Made by a program: the position numbers and the translations under genes
Notes under the pieces: model-generated
What the model was told of the DNA's origin: nothing
Databases searched by the model: none
The model's input: the letters and a program-made list of their open reading frames with translations, nothing else
Assembly (NCBI RefSeq): GCF_000195275.1
Contig: NC_015385.1
Location: 310,001 to 374,000, forward strand
Direction of reading: 5' to 3'
Length of the DNA: 64,000 nucleotides
Source: Treponema succinifaciens DSM 2489
Lineage (GTDB): Bacteria > Spirochaetota > Spirochaetia > Treponematales > Treponemataceae
Shown here: one piece after another, positions 33,856 through 42,141 of the stretch
Layout: every line of letters begins with the position of its first letter
Numbering within the stretch: position 1 is the stretch's first letter

Positions 33856-35436
33856 ATGAAAAGAAATAAATTCATCATCGCCGCATTGTGCGCTTTTACA
33901 TTGTGTTTTTATGTTTCCGCAAAGACGGACAAAAATATCTCATCAAAAAAATCAATCGTCTGCACGACTTTTCCGCAGTACGACTGGTGTCGCGAGATTC
34001 TTGGAGACAAGGCGAAAGACTTTGACCTTACGCTTCTGCTTGACAAGGGGACTGACCTTCATTCGTTCCAGCCGAGTTTTTCCGACATCGCGAAAATTTC
34101 CGCAAGCGATATGTTCATCTACGTTGGCGGCGAGAGCGACGGCTGGGTTAACGGAGTTCTAAAGGAAGCGAAGAACAAGAACCTTGTTCCAGTCAATATG
34201 ATGGAAGTTCTTGGAGAGCGCGTAAAGGAAGAGGAAGTTGTGGAAGGAATGCAGGAAACCGAGCATGCTCATGACCACGGCGAAGAAGGACATCACCACG
34301 ACCACAGCAAGGAAGTTTCAACTTTTGACGACAGCGAGGTTAAAAGCAGGAATCTTTCTGACTGGGCAGGCGAATGGCAGTCGGCTTATCCGCTTGTTCT
34401 TGACGGAACTTTGGACGAGGCTTTTGAGGAAAAGGCAGAATCCGGAAAAATGACCGCCGCAGAATACAAGGCTTACTATCAGAAAGGCTATAAAACTGAC
34501 ATCGCGAAAATCAGCATAAAGAAAGACAAAATTGAATTCACTTATGCTGACGGAAGAAAAGCAAGCTCAAAATACAAAAATATCGGATTTTACATCCAGA
34601 ACTGGTCAACAGGAACAAAGGCCGCGATGTACCGCTTTGTCGCAAAAAACAAGAAGTCAGGCGCGCCGCTTTTCATTGAATTCAACGACCACATGATTGA
34701 GCCTGCGACTGCGGAGCATTTCCACATCAGAATGAGCAACGAGAGCTTTGACGCGATTGTTGATCCTGAAAATTCTTTCCCTACATTCTTTCCTGCAAGC
34801 ATGAGCGGCGAGGAAATCTCTGAGCATTTGGCAGGACACGGACACAGCCACGATGAGGACGAAGATGGACACGGACATGACCACGAGCATGACGAAGTTG
34901 AATACGACGAGCACGTCTGGCTTTCTGTCAAGAATGCTGCCGTTTTGACAAATGCGATTGCTTCCCAGATTGAAAAGCTTGACCCAAAAAACGCTTCTGT
35001 TTACGCGGCAAATGCAAAAAACTATGTTGAAAAACTCAACACTCTGGACAAAAAGTATTCTGAAACCGTAACGTCCTCAAAGTTCAAGACAATTCTTTTT
35101 GGCGACAGATTCCCGTTCTGCTATCTTGCTGACGACTACGGCCTGAAATATTATGCGGCTTTTGTCGGCTGCAGCGCGGAAAGCGAGGCGAGCTTTGAGA
35201 CTGTGATTTTTCTTGCGAAGAAAATTGACGAGCTTGGGCTTGGAAGCGTTCTTACAATCGAGAATTCAAACGGAAAAATCGCGCGCAATGTAATTGAAAA
35301 CACATCAAAAAAGAACCAGAAGATTCTGAAGATGGACTCATTGCAGTCAGTGAACCAGAATGACATCAAAGGTGGAAAAAACTATATTGGCACAATGACA
35401 GAAAACCTTTCCGTTCTGAAAGAGGCTTTGAACTAG
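33856..35436 (+). CDS. znuA: Zinc ABC transporter solute-binding protein with inserted ZinT domain
   Basis: 526 residues from ATG 33856 (GGAG seven bases upstream), with a signal peptide ending near YVSAK. ZnuA halves lie at residues 30-130 (CTTFPQYDWCREILGD, LLLDKGTDLHSFQPS with a zinc-ligand His) and 330-526 (DEHVWLSVKNAAVLTNAI, then FGDRFPFCYLADDYGLKYYA). Between them, in the place of the mobile His-rich loop, is a complete ZinT domain (about 155-310: LSDWAGEWQSAYPLVLDG... YIQNWSTGTKAAMYRF... EPATAEHFHIRMSN). It is flanked by two His/Asp/Glu-rich stretches (HAHDHGEEGHHHDH and HGHSHDEDEDGHGHDHEH). It captures Zn2+ for ZnuBC. In Gram-positive AdcA the ZinT domain is C-terminal, so the nested arrangement is notable. 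Confidence 0.9.
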   Translation: MKRNKFIIAALCAFTLCFYVSAKTDKNISSKKSIVCTTFPQYDWCREILGDKAKDFDLTLLLDKGTDLHSFQPSFSDIAKISASDMFIYVGGESDGWVNGVLKEAKNKNLVPVNMMEVLGERVKEEEVVEGMQETEHAHDHGEEGHHHDHSKEVSTFDDSEVKSRNLSDWAGEWQSAYPLVLDGTLDEAFEEKAESGKMTAAEYKAYYQKGYKTDIAKISIKKDKIEFTYADGRKASSKYKNIGFYIQNWSTGTKAAMYRFVAKNKKSGAPLFIEFNDHMIEPATAEHFHIRMSNESFDAIVDPENSFPTFFPASMSGEEISEHLAGHGHSHDEDEDGHGHDHEHDEVEYDEHVWLSVKNAAVLTNAIASQIEKLDPKNASVYAANAKNYVEKLNTLDKKYSETVTSSKFKTILFGDRFPFCYLADDYGLKYYAAFVGCSAESEASFETVIFLAKKIDELGLGSVLTIENSNGKIARNVIENTSKKNQKILKMDSLQSVNQNDIKGGKNYIGTMTENLSVLKEALN

Positions 35437-35469
35437 TTTCAGCTTATTTTAGCTTAGGGATAAGGGGCT

Positions 35470-35537
35470 ATAAAAAATCGCTTGCAGTGGTAATTGAGTT
35501 CGTCCGGTCATTGAGTCTGTCGAAATGACCGCTGCAA
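35470..35537. repeat. REP-like inverted repeat
   Basis: CGGTCATT (35505-35512) pairs perfectly with AATGACCG (35524-35531) around GAGTCTGTCGA. The outer bases TTGCAGTGG and CCGCTGCAA extend the stem after an internal loop. The word GGTCATTGAG-CTGTCGAAATGACC is a common intergenic repeat type. It lies in the 180-base gap between znuA and the carboxypeptidase gene. Confidence 0.5.
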
Positions 35538-35614
35538 CTTTATGTGTTGGTTTTGGAAAATTAGACCGTCGCTACTTTGTCTTTGAATTTTTTGTCTAAA
35601 AAATGAGGTTTATT

Positions 35615-36442
35615 ATGAATAAAAAAACACTTTTGGAGATTTTTGCGGTCGCCGGGATTTTTTGTCTTGCAGGCTGCGAAAAAAAAGCTTATGCACAGTC
35701 TTCAAACCAGGTTGCAAAAATTCCATCTGCGGAAGAAGAAAAGTTCAGTAGAGTTTTTCAGAAAATGTCTGCCAGAGCAAAAGAAGCTATTTGTGTTACA
35801 GAAGAAAATAAGACGGAATTTATAAAAGATCTTTATGCGATTCTTGAGGAGGAAAAAACATTCCGCCCAGATGACAAAAGCCTTTTCTTTTTAATTGACA
35901 AAAAGCACACCGTGTCTTCTTCTTATGCGCCAAAAGACTTAGTTTCTTTGAAAAAAAACAGCCTTTTTGACTTGAACAAAGCTGGAATGAAAATCCGCCC
36001 GGAAGCTTATTCTGCTTTAAATGAAATGGCGCAGGCCGCATTAAATGATGGAATAAGACTGTTGGTAAGCTCTGCCTACCGTTCTTATTCTTATCAGGAA
36101 AATCTTTTTAACTACTGGGTAAGTGTTGACGGACTTGAAGAGGCTGAACGTGAAAGCGCGCGCCCCGGAACAAGCCAGCATCAGCTTGGAACAGCAGTTG
36201 ACTTTGGCTCGATTTCTGATGACTTTGACAAAACCCAGATGGGACAATGGATCTATAAAAATGCCGCTGATTACGGCTGGTCTCTTTCGTTTCCAAAAGG
36301 CTATGAAGATGTTACCGGCTACCGCTGGGAATGCTGGCACTTCCGCTACATAGGAAAAAACGCCTGCCTTTTTCAGCAGAAGTGGTTCGGCGGAATCCAG
36401 CAGTTCATGCTTGAATTTATAGACTGCTGGAAAAACTGCTGA
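35615..36442 (+). CDS. VanY-type D-Ala-D-Ala carboxypeptidase, lipoprotein
   Basis: 275 residues from ATG 35615 (GAGG six bases upstream). The lipobox CLAGC places it on the periplasmic face of a membrane. The M15/VanY catalytic motifs are SAYRSYSYQ, SQHQLGTAVDFG (zinc His and Asp) and WECWHFRYIG (Glu and zinc His). It trims the terminal D-Ala from peptidoglycan precursors or stems. Being a zinc enzyme inside the zinc-uptake block, it may be coregulated with it, which is inference. It ends 10 bases before znuC. Confidence 0.88.
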   Translation: MNKKTLLEIFAVAGIFCLAGCEKKAYAQSSNQVAKIPSAEEEKFSRVFQKMSARAKEAICVTEENKTEFIKDLYAILEEEKTFRPDDKSLFFLIDKKHTVSSSYAPKDLVSLKKNSLFDLNKAGMKIRPEAYSALNEMAQAALNDGIRLLVSSAYRSYSYQENLFNYWVSVDGLEEAERESARPGTSQHQLGTAVDFGSISDDFDKTQMGQWIYKNAADYGWSLSFPKGYEDVTGYRWECWHFRYIGKNACLFQQKWFGGIQQFMLEFIDCWKNC

Positions 36443-36452
36443 GGAGGAAAAA

Positions 36453-37151
36453 ATGGCGTACATTTCTTGCGGGAATCTTGTTGTCGGGTATGACGGAAAG
36501 GCAGTTTTGCCACCGGTGAGTTTTGATGTGGAAAAAGGAAGCTACGTTTGCATTCTTGGCGAAAACGGCAGCGGAAAAACGACTCTCATGCGAACTCTTG
36601 TTGGAGTTCAGAAAAAAATCAGCGGAGAGATTTTGTTCGGAGACGGGCTTTGCAAAAACGAGACCGGCTACCTTCCTCAGAAACTTTCGGTGGACGCGGA
36701 TTTTCCGGCTTCAGTGCGCGAGATTGTGCTTTCTGGAACGCTCGGGCAGTTTAAGAACAGGCCTTTTTACGGAAAGGCGCAGAAAATGATTGCGGAAGAG
36801 CAGATGGAAAAGGTGGGAATCTCTTCTCTTTCACGCAGGCGTTTTACGGAGCTTTCGGGCGGACAGCAGCAGCGGACTCTTCTTGCGCGAGCCTTGTGCG
36901 CCGCAAAAAAGCTTATTTTTCTTGACGAGCCAGTTTCCGCGCTTGACCCGGCGGCAGCAAAGGAATTCTACGCCATCTTGGAAAAACTCAACAATGAAGG
37001 GCTTTCCGTTGTAATGGTGAGCCACGATTTGGACTGCCTTGATTATGCATCGCATATCCTTTCGTTCAGAGGCGGAAAAGTTCAGTTTGAAAGCCGCGCG
37101 GATTTTTGCAAAGACACATCGTCTGGCAAATCTGATGAAAAACGCAACTAA
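36453..37151 (+). CDS. znuC: Zinc ABC transporter ATP-binding protein
   Basis: 232 residues. Walker A LGENGSGKTTLMR at about residue 36, Q-loop TGYLPQKLS, signature ELSGGQQQRTLLARAL at about 131, Walker B LIFLDEPVSALDP at about 152 and switch His VSHDLD. This is the ZnuC/MntB class of manganese/zinc ATPases. AGGAGG lies upstream of the ATG. It powers uptake with ZnuA and ZnuB, whose gene follows after 25 bases. Confidence 0.9.
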   Translation: MAYISCGNLVVGYDGKAVLPPVSFDVEKGSYVCILGENGSGKTTLMRTLVGVQKKISGEILFGDGLCKNETGYLPQKLSVDADFPASVREIVLSGTLGQFKNRPFYGKAQKMIAEEQMEKVGISSLSRRRFTELSGGQQQRTLLARALCAAKKLIFLDEPVSALDPAAAKEFYAILEKLNNEGLSVVMVSHDLDCLDYASHILSFRGGKVQFESRADFCKDTSSGKSDEKRN

Positions 37152-37176
37152 AAAACCGGAAATACTGGAGACTTCG

Positions 37177-38014
37177 ATGGAAATTCTTGAAAAACTTTCT
37201 TATTATCTTTCATTTTCGTTTGTGAGATACGCGCTGATTGTCGGCATTCTGGTTTCTCTGTGCGCGTCGCTTCTGGGAACGGTTCTTGTTCTGCGCCGCT
37301 ACTCGCTGATTGGAGACGGACTTTCGCACGCAGCGTTCGGAGCGTATGCGGTTGCCGTTACGATAAAGCTTGTGAGCGACAGTTTTTTTACAATTCCGGT
37401 TACGGTTCTTTGCGCGGTCTTTCTTTTGTGCATGGACAAAAAAAGAAAAGTACAGTCAGACTCCCTGATTGCGATGATTTCCGTGGGCGCGCTTGCGTTC
37501 GGTTATCTTGTGATGAACGTCTTTTCAACTTCGGCGAATGTCTCGGGCGATGTCTGCACAACGCTTTTCGGCTCAACCTCGATTCTCACTCTCACAAAAG
37601 GCAAGGTCGCAGTCTCGGTCCTCATTTCCTGCGTTACGATTGCCGCATTCATTTTTTTTCTACAACAGGATTTTTTCCGCGACTTTTGACCCGGACTTTT
37701 TACGCACGGAAGACAGATTCGCAGGCATTTACGACATTCTAGTCGCCGTAATCACAGCCGTTGTGATTGTGCTTGCGATGAATCTTGTAGGCTCTCTTCT
37801 GATAACAGCGATTTTTGTTTTTCCGCCTTTAAGCGCAATGCGCGTTATGAAAAGCTTCAAGTCCACGGTGATTTATTCCGCCGCGCTTGGAGCGTTCTCG
37901 TCGTTCTTGGGAATTATGATTTCGATTGTTCTTTCAACACCGGTTGGAGCCACAATCGTGATAATCGATATAATGATTTTCGCGCTGCATTGCGTTGCCG
38001 GGAGATTTTTATGA
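37177..38014 (+). pseudogene. znuB: Zinc ABC transporter permease, frameshifted at a T8 run
   Basis: ATG 37177 has GGAG seven bases upstream. The first part (MEILEKLSYYLSFSFVRYALIVGILVS... SLCASLLGTVLVLRRYSLIGDGLSHAAFG) is a typical ABC-3 permease to about residue 165. At TTC-ATTTTTTTTC (T run 37652-37659) the frame shifts and reads to a stop at 37689. Removing one T continues FFYNRIFSATFDPDFLRTEDRF... through the remaining helices to VAGRFL. Both halves are well conserved, so the break is recent, a sequencing artefact, or bypassed by slippage. A functional ZnuB would be about 278 residues. Confidence 0.85.
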
Positions 38015-38709
38015 AAAAGGAAATTGTTCAGATTTCAGCCTCGATTTTGATTTTGCTTGCAGTTTCATCATGCTCTGAAAAAAGCTCCTACAGCGCAGGC
38101 GGAGTTCCGAAACAGAACAAAGTTGCAAATATAATAGAAGAAAAAATCAAGGAAGAAGAATCATCAGAAATAAAACCGTCGGATTCAGCCCGGCAAGAAG
38201 AAACTGGAAATTCTGAAAACTATGAATCCGGCGAAAATTTTGGCAGTGGCACGGAAAATGATTCCCCGCAAAAAACTGAGAGCGCGACGCAAGATTCATC
38301 TTCAAATTCCGATAATTACGACTTTTACGGAAACAGCTTTGAAGAAATCTCCGCGCCTAAAACTGACGTTGACCTTGACCTTTCAAAAATGAACGCTGAC
38401 TTTGCTTATGCCTTTATTTTCCAGATTGTTGTAGAGCCTGAAAAATACGAGGGAAAGACAGTGCGCATGAGCGGAACTTACGATGCATATTACGACAACG
38501 CTCCTTACGGACGGCACGACTACTGCATAATCACCGATGTTCTTGCGTGCTGCGCCCAGGGACTTGAATTTGAAAGCGCAAAAGTTTCAGGCATTGAGCC
38601 GGGGCAGAAAATCACAGTCAGCGGCAAACTCAAGCTGTGCGACGCGGTCTCGCCCGACGGAATGGAATACAAGACAATGCGGATTGCGGAAGCGGCGGTT
38701 TTCTCGTAG
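38011..38709 (+). CDS. Putative lipoprotein of the zinc block
   Basis: 232 residues from ATG 38011, overlapping the znuB stop (ATGA), with GGGAG upstream. A signal peptide ends in lipobox VSSC. Residues 20-110 are low-complexity (Glu/Ser/Asn/Lys) linker. The C-terminal 100 residues (FAYAFIFQIVVEPEKYEGKTVRMSGTY..., YCIITDVLACCAQGLEFE..., GQKITVSGKL) look like a small OB-like beta domain with a CC pair. Homologues next to zinc transporters are common in treponemes by my recollection. Function unknown. Confidence 0.7.
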   Translation: MKKEIVQISASILILLAVSSCSEKSSYSAGGVPKQNKVANIIEEKIKEEESSEIKPSDSARQEETGNSENYESGENFGSGTENDSPQKTESATQDSSSNSDNYDFYGNSFEEISAPKTDVDLDLSKMNADFAYAFIFQIVVEPEKYEGKTVRMSGTYDAYYDNAPYGRHDYCIITDVLACCAQGLEFESAKVSGIEPGQKITVSGKLKLCDAVSPDGMEYKTMRIAEAAVFS

Positions 38710-38843
38710 AAATCAAAGAATGTCTGTTTCTTGAATAAAAGCACAAATACTGTATATATAATCTTGAAGAAATGTACAAAATGGCATATATACAATTAAG
38801 GAAACGCACATTTTTTGACACAACATAATTATATTCGGGGATG

Positions 38844-38867
38844 TAATTAGCTTGAAATTCGAGTTTT
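38844..38867 (+). repeat. IS left end, first copy
   Basis: 24 bases beginning TAATTAGCTTGAAATTCG; identical to 39752-39775. Confidence 0.75.
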
Positions 38868-39751
38868 AAATAAGTCGAGGGCTGAAAAAGTTTTGATAGA
38901 AGGTCAGGCCGGAGTTTAGCATGTAAGCAACTATGCTATAGAAAAAATGGCGGAACATTCCTGGAATACTTCTAGCCTTGTGGTATTCAAGTTGAAAATT
39001 GTTTTTCAAGGTTCCCCAGTCGGATTCAATGATGTTCCTGTGTTTTATATGGTGGCATTCAATACGGCTCATCAGCCTTTTCATGTTTTTTCTTGGAGCG
39101 GCCACAAACTTAACACCTTTTTCTTCCATGCGGCTCAAAGCATCTTTCTTCTGCAGATAGCCGGCGTCAGCAAACACAGTGCCTTTCACGCATTCCGCCA
39201 GTTTTTCTGCGATTTTGCAGTCTGTGATGGTTGCATAGCTGAAAATTATGTTTTCCAGCCCTCCCTGCTCATTGCAGATTCCGCTCATCTTCAGTCCGTA
39301 CCACCAGCCCTTTGTTGACTTACTTCTTTTCGCTATTGTTTTTGCCACCTTGTGCGAGTAAATCTTATGGTTAAGGCAGACTGTTATCGGTGTCGAATCC
39401 ATATAATGTATTTGCGAGCCTTTTTTCCTGTTCAGATCCTTGTGGCCCACAAGCTCCTTTATCATTTTATGATAGCTCTTGAGAGCCCCGATCTTGAAGT
39501 GGAATCTGTAAATATTCAGGGCGACAATCTGCTCGAGGCTCAATCTCCTTTTAGGGCCGCGCTTTCCGTTGAATTTTGAAAGCAGAAGTTCATACATAAG
39601 ATTTCCTGTCCGGCTCTTGAAGAACATATGTGTTAAATTGTAAATTTCTTCATACATAGGCGTAGACTCCTTTTGATTTTTTTTGTGGTGATTAAAATTT
39701 TAAGGGTTCACGCTTTTTTTGTAAATTCTCAACTAAACTCGAAATTTAGGC
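38850..39751 (-). mobile_element. IS982-like insertion sequence, about 0.9 kb
   Basis: Contains one transposase gene. The ends GCTTGAAATTCGAGTTT (38850-38866) and the reverse complement of 39735-39751 (GCCTAAATTTCGAGTTT) match at 14 of 17 positions. TAATTA lies just outside both ends (38844-38849 and 39752-39757) as a 6-bp direct repeat. Unusually, the right-hand TAATTA is followed by another copy of the left end. Confidence 0.7.
38866..39657 (-). CDS. IS982-family-like transposase
   Basis: 263 residues. The DDE-type motifs are YMDSTPITVCLNHKIYSHKVAKTIAKRSKSTKGWWYGLKM (first Asp and the family-typical HK...KRGKS...GW.YG.K stretch), GTVFADAGYLQKK (second Asp) and HRNIIESDWGTLKN (Glu region). 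The N-terminal 60 residues contain LSLEQIVALNIYRF. The stop codon lies within the IS left end, as is common for compact elements. The length is a little short for IS982 (about 290), but no break is visible, so it may be active. Confidence 0.82.
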   Translation of the reverse strand: MYEEIYNLTHMFFKSRTGNLMYELLLSKFNGKRGPKRRLSLEQIVALNIYRFHFKIGALKSYHKMIKELVGHKDLNRKKGSQIHYMDSTPITVCLNHKIYSHKVAKTIAKRSKSTKGWWYGLKMSGICNEQGGLENIIFSYATITDCKIAEKLAECVKGTVFADAGYLQKKDALSRMEEKGVKFVAAPRKNMKRLMSRIECHHIKHRNIIESDWGTLKNNFQLEYHKARSIPGMFRHFFYSIVAYMLNSGLTFYQNFFSPRLI

Positions 39752-39778
39752 TAATTAGCTTGAAATTCGAGTTTTGAA
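39752..39778 (+). repeat. Second copy of the IS left end
   Basis: 24 bases identical to 38844-38867, then GAA in place of AAA. Lies outside the right end of the element, inside the truncated gene at 39755-39895. Confidence 0.7.
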
Positions 39779-39895
39779 AAGAACAGGTATGAACCAATTT
39801 GAATTAATTGGAATGATATAAGAATCATCCAACTTGAAAATTTCTTTAATAATGTTATGAAGAGTGTTTGTATCTAACATGGTTTCTAACTCCAT
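39755..39895 (-). pseudogene. 5' remnant of a further operon gene, cut by the IS
   Basis: An ATG at 39895 (overlapping the previous stop region) or 39880 opens MELETMLDTNTLHNIIKEIFKLDDSYIIPINSNWFIPVLF and then runs into the IS-end sequence (KTRISS, stop). The A/T-rich codons match the upstream operon. The rest of the gene is not found on the other side of the IS, so at least one terminal gene of the TerY-P-type operon was lost. Confidence 0.6.
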
Positions 39896-40539
39896 TTATT
39901 ATGAGCATATAAAGGTTCATACCAGAGATTTAATTTCTGTAATGAGTTGCTTAGAACCTTCATAAAATAAAAGCTTCTTTCATTTTTGAAAGGAAGAACA
40001 ATATTCTCAGTATTTATTGCTGTTAGGAAAACAATAAAAGCCTGTATGTCATAATCTGCAATTTCATTACCTGAAACATCTTTCAGATAAGCTTCAACTT
40101 TTTTATATTGTGAAAGAACATCTGTCTTATAAACTTTCAACATGCTTGTAACCGCAGGTTCAAGATCTGTAATGTATTGCTTATCTTTTAATGCTGAATA
40201 TTCATATTCGATGATTTCATATTTTTTGAAGATATTAATTATTGCCTCTATATGCTCAATTAATATTTCTTCATATTTATTTGGAATAGTTTCACCCTGG
40301 AAAACGTTCGCATAAACAGCTACTGCGATTGCATAGTCTGTTTTTAAGTTTTTTCCATGTGTTACAATTCTGATTTTTAACGGAATATTCTTATCCAGCA
40401 ATAAGAAAAACAATCTTGTATTTTCATCTTCTTCTGTAAATCCGCTTTTACGAAAATCAACCTTGCACCAGTCTGGAGAATCCAGAATTGTAATGTAATG
40501 TCGTGAAATCAATTCATCAAATTTTTCATACAATGTCAC
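39886..40539 (-). CDS. Hypothetical protein of the TerY-P-type operon
   Basis: 217 residues, no recognised family. Soluble, mainly helical in the second half (YKKVEAYLKDVSGNEIADYDIQAFIVFLTAIN). Its start overlaps the phosphatase stop by four bases (ATGA), so it is cotranslated and presumably part of the same pathway. No catalytic motif is visible. Confidence 0.6.
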   Translation of the reverse strand: MTLYEKFDELISRHYITILDSPDWCKVDFRKSGFTEEDENTRLFFLLLDKNIPLKIRIVTHGKNLKTDYAIAVAVYANVFQGETIPNKYEEILIEHIEAIINIFKKYEIIEYEYSALKDKQYITDLEPAVTSMLKVYKTDVLSQYKKVEAYLKDVSGNEIADYDIQAFIVFLTAINTENIVLPFKNERSFYFMKVLSNSLQKLNLWYEPLYAHNKWS

Positions 40540-41387
40540 TGGATTCTCCTTTTGGTAAAGATTCCGGCTAATGAAATATCATCGCCGCTTCCTTGTTCTG
40601 AAAGTTTTGGCATAAACTCTTTTAATTCATTCGACGTTTTTTCTGAATCAATTACAATGTTGTCATTGATATTCAGCAAAAACGAAGGAAGCTTTTCTGA
40701 ATCAAAAGAATCTGCAAGACCATCGCTCATAACTGCAATTCCGTTTATCTTTTCAAAACCATAAGCAAAACGGAATTCATTTGGCGCATCTTTATTGCAA
40801 AGTGAAGTCGTAACACCAAAGCCTAATTTTTCGTTTTCAAGTTGTGCAGGAAATTCAACAGAATTATCTTTTTTAATAACAGCACATTTACCGTCACCGA
40901 TTTGGATTGAAAACCAGAAATTAAGATATTCAATGTAGACTGCAGCAAGTAAGGTTGAGCCATATAAAGTTGATATATCATCTTCCTGTAAAGGTAGAGT
41001 GATATTCAGAGATTCCAATAGTTCTGTTTCTTCTTTGGATAATGAATTTTCAGAGTAATGTTTGATTACAGCTTCTTTCCATTTTAAGGAAGTCTTTATA
41101 CAGATTAACTTTAGATTCTTTTCTATAAGGCTCCGCTTTTTCTTGCCAACATCCCAAAGGATTTCTTTTAAGACTCCATTGATTGAATCAACTGCACAAT
41201 GAACAGCAATCTCGGCACCTTTGCCACTACGGATATATTTGTCTCCACCGTGACCGTCTGCAACAAGTGCATAAGCATAAGATCTTAATCTGTCACTTGT
41301 TACTGCTGCAAAATCTTGAAGCGGCTTATTCTGCTTAATGTGAGCTGTACCTATACAGCGCCCGGCTAATGTTATAAGCATAAGCAA
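40536..41387 (-). CDS. PP2C-family Ser/Thr phosphatase
   Basis: 283 residues. PPM motifs are YALVADGHGGDKY (metal-binding Asp and Gly, about residue 42), GAEIAV, FSIQIGDGKCAVI, VMSDGLADSF (Asp of the SDG motif, about 225) and GSGDDISLAGI (last Asp). These hold two Mn/Mg ions. It would reverse phosphorylation by the kinase encoded two genes upstream. PP2C plus vWA plus kinase is the TerY-P triad known from Ter-linked stress loci. Five-base gap to the vWA gene. Confidence 0.85.
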   Translation of the reverse strand: MLMLITLAGRCIGTAHIKQNKPLQDFAAVTSDRLRSYAYALVADGHGGDKYIRSGKGAEIAVHCAVDSINGVLKEILWDVGKKKRSLIEKNLKLICIKTSLKWKEAVIKHYSENSLSKEETELLESLNITLPLQEDDISTLYGSTLLAAVYIEYLNFWFSIQIGDGKCAVIKKDNSVEFPAQLENEKLGFGVTTSLCNKDAPNEFRFAYGFEKINGIAVMSDGLADSFDSEKLPSFLLNINDNIVIDSEKTSNELKEFMPKLSEQGSGDDISLAGIFTKRRIQ

Positions 41388-41392
41388 CTCCC

Positions 41393-42118
41393 TTACCAGT
41401 CATCTCCACTGGTTGATGTAGAACTTAAATCAGGTTCTTCCTGCTGGATGTCTTTGATTTCATCAATCATTGTGTCCTGCTTAGAAGGAATCTGACCGTC
41501 ATTTACCGGCTGACTGCGGCTGCCAATCTGCGAAGAGGTAATAGAAACCTTTCTGATCCATTTCTTGAGAGCTTCAGGAGTATGAACTGTAATAACAGCT
41601 TCAATATTTCCTGTGAACTTTGCAAGAACATCTTTGTTAGCATCGTCACCGATTGCAACTGCAACTTTAATTGCATGCTTAAACCAATTATTCTGCTGCA
41701 GAAGATTAAGACCTGATTCAAAATCATCTGTTGGCTCACCGTCACTCATGAGGAAAATAGCCGGAGCAACTGAACCAGATGGAGCTTTTAAGAAACCATT
41801 CTTTGAAAGCTTTTCGCTGAGTTCACGGCAGGCACTTCCTAAATCAGTAACACCATCTGCATCAACATTGTTCCACTGAAAACTGTCAGAAGCGATAGGA
41901 CTAGAATACATCCATTTGCAGCCGCTTGAGAAAGTCAAACAGGCAACTTTCAAATCAACGTCCGAACCACCAGCATCTTTTAATTCCGGGAGTACCTCGC
42001 GGATAGCTGTATTAACTGCGCCAATTTTTGTTCCTTGCATACTGCCTGATGTATCAACAACAAAAAACAAAACCATCTGTCTCTTAACAATACCTTCTAC
42101 ATCGTCGAACATTCCCAT
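41393..42118 (-). CDS. TerY-like von Willebrand factor A protein
   Basis: 241 residues. The vWA domain has an intact MIDAS: FVVDTSGSMQGTKIGAVN (DxSGS), TDLGSACREL (Thr) and FLMSDGEPTDD (Asp). A metal-dependent interaction module, cytoplasmic, without signal peptide. The Ser/Thr/Gln-rich tail after residue 190 ends DLSSTSTSGDDW and could be a substrate of the operon kinase. TerY proteins often carry the TerY-C zinc domain at this end; here a separate gene encodes it. Confidence 0.85.
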   Translation of the reverse strand: MGMFDDVEGIVKRQMVLFFVVDTSGSMQGTKIGAVNTAIREVLPELKDAGGSDVDLKVACLTFSSGCKWMYSSPIASDSFQWNNVDADGVTDLGSACRELSEKLSKNGFLKAPSGSVAPAIFLMSDGEPTDDFESGLNLLQQNNWFKHAIKVAVAIGDDANKDVLAKFTGNIEAVITVHTPEALKKWIRKVSITSSQIGSRSQPVNDGQIPSKQDTMIDEIKDIQQEEPDLSSTSTSGDDW

Positions 42119-42141
42119 AGTTCGATACCTCCATAAAAATC

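Noticed and set aside
33591-33869. Open reading frame of 92 codons through the interspersed repeat
   Set aside because: It follows the repeat, not codon bias, has no ribosome site and overlaps the znuA start.
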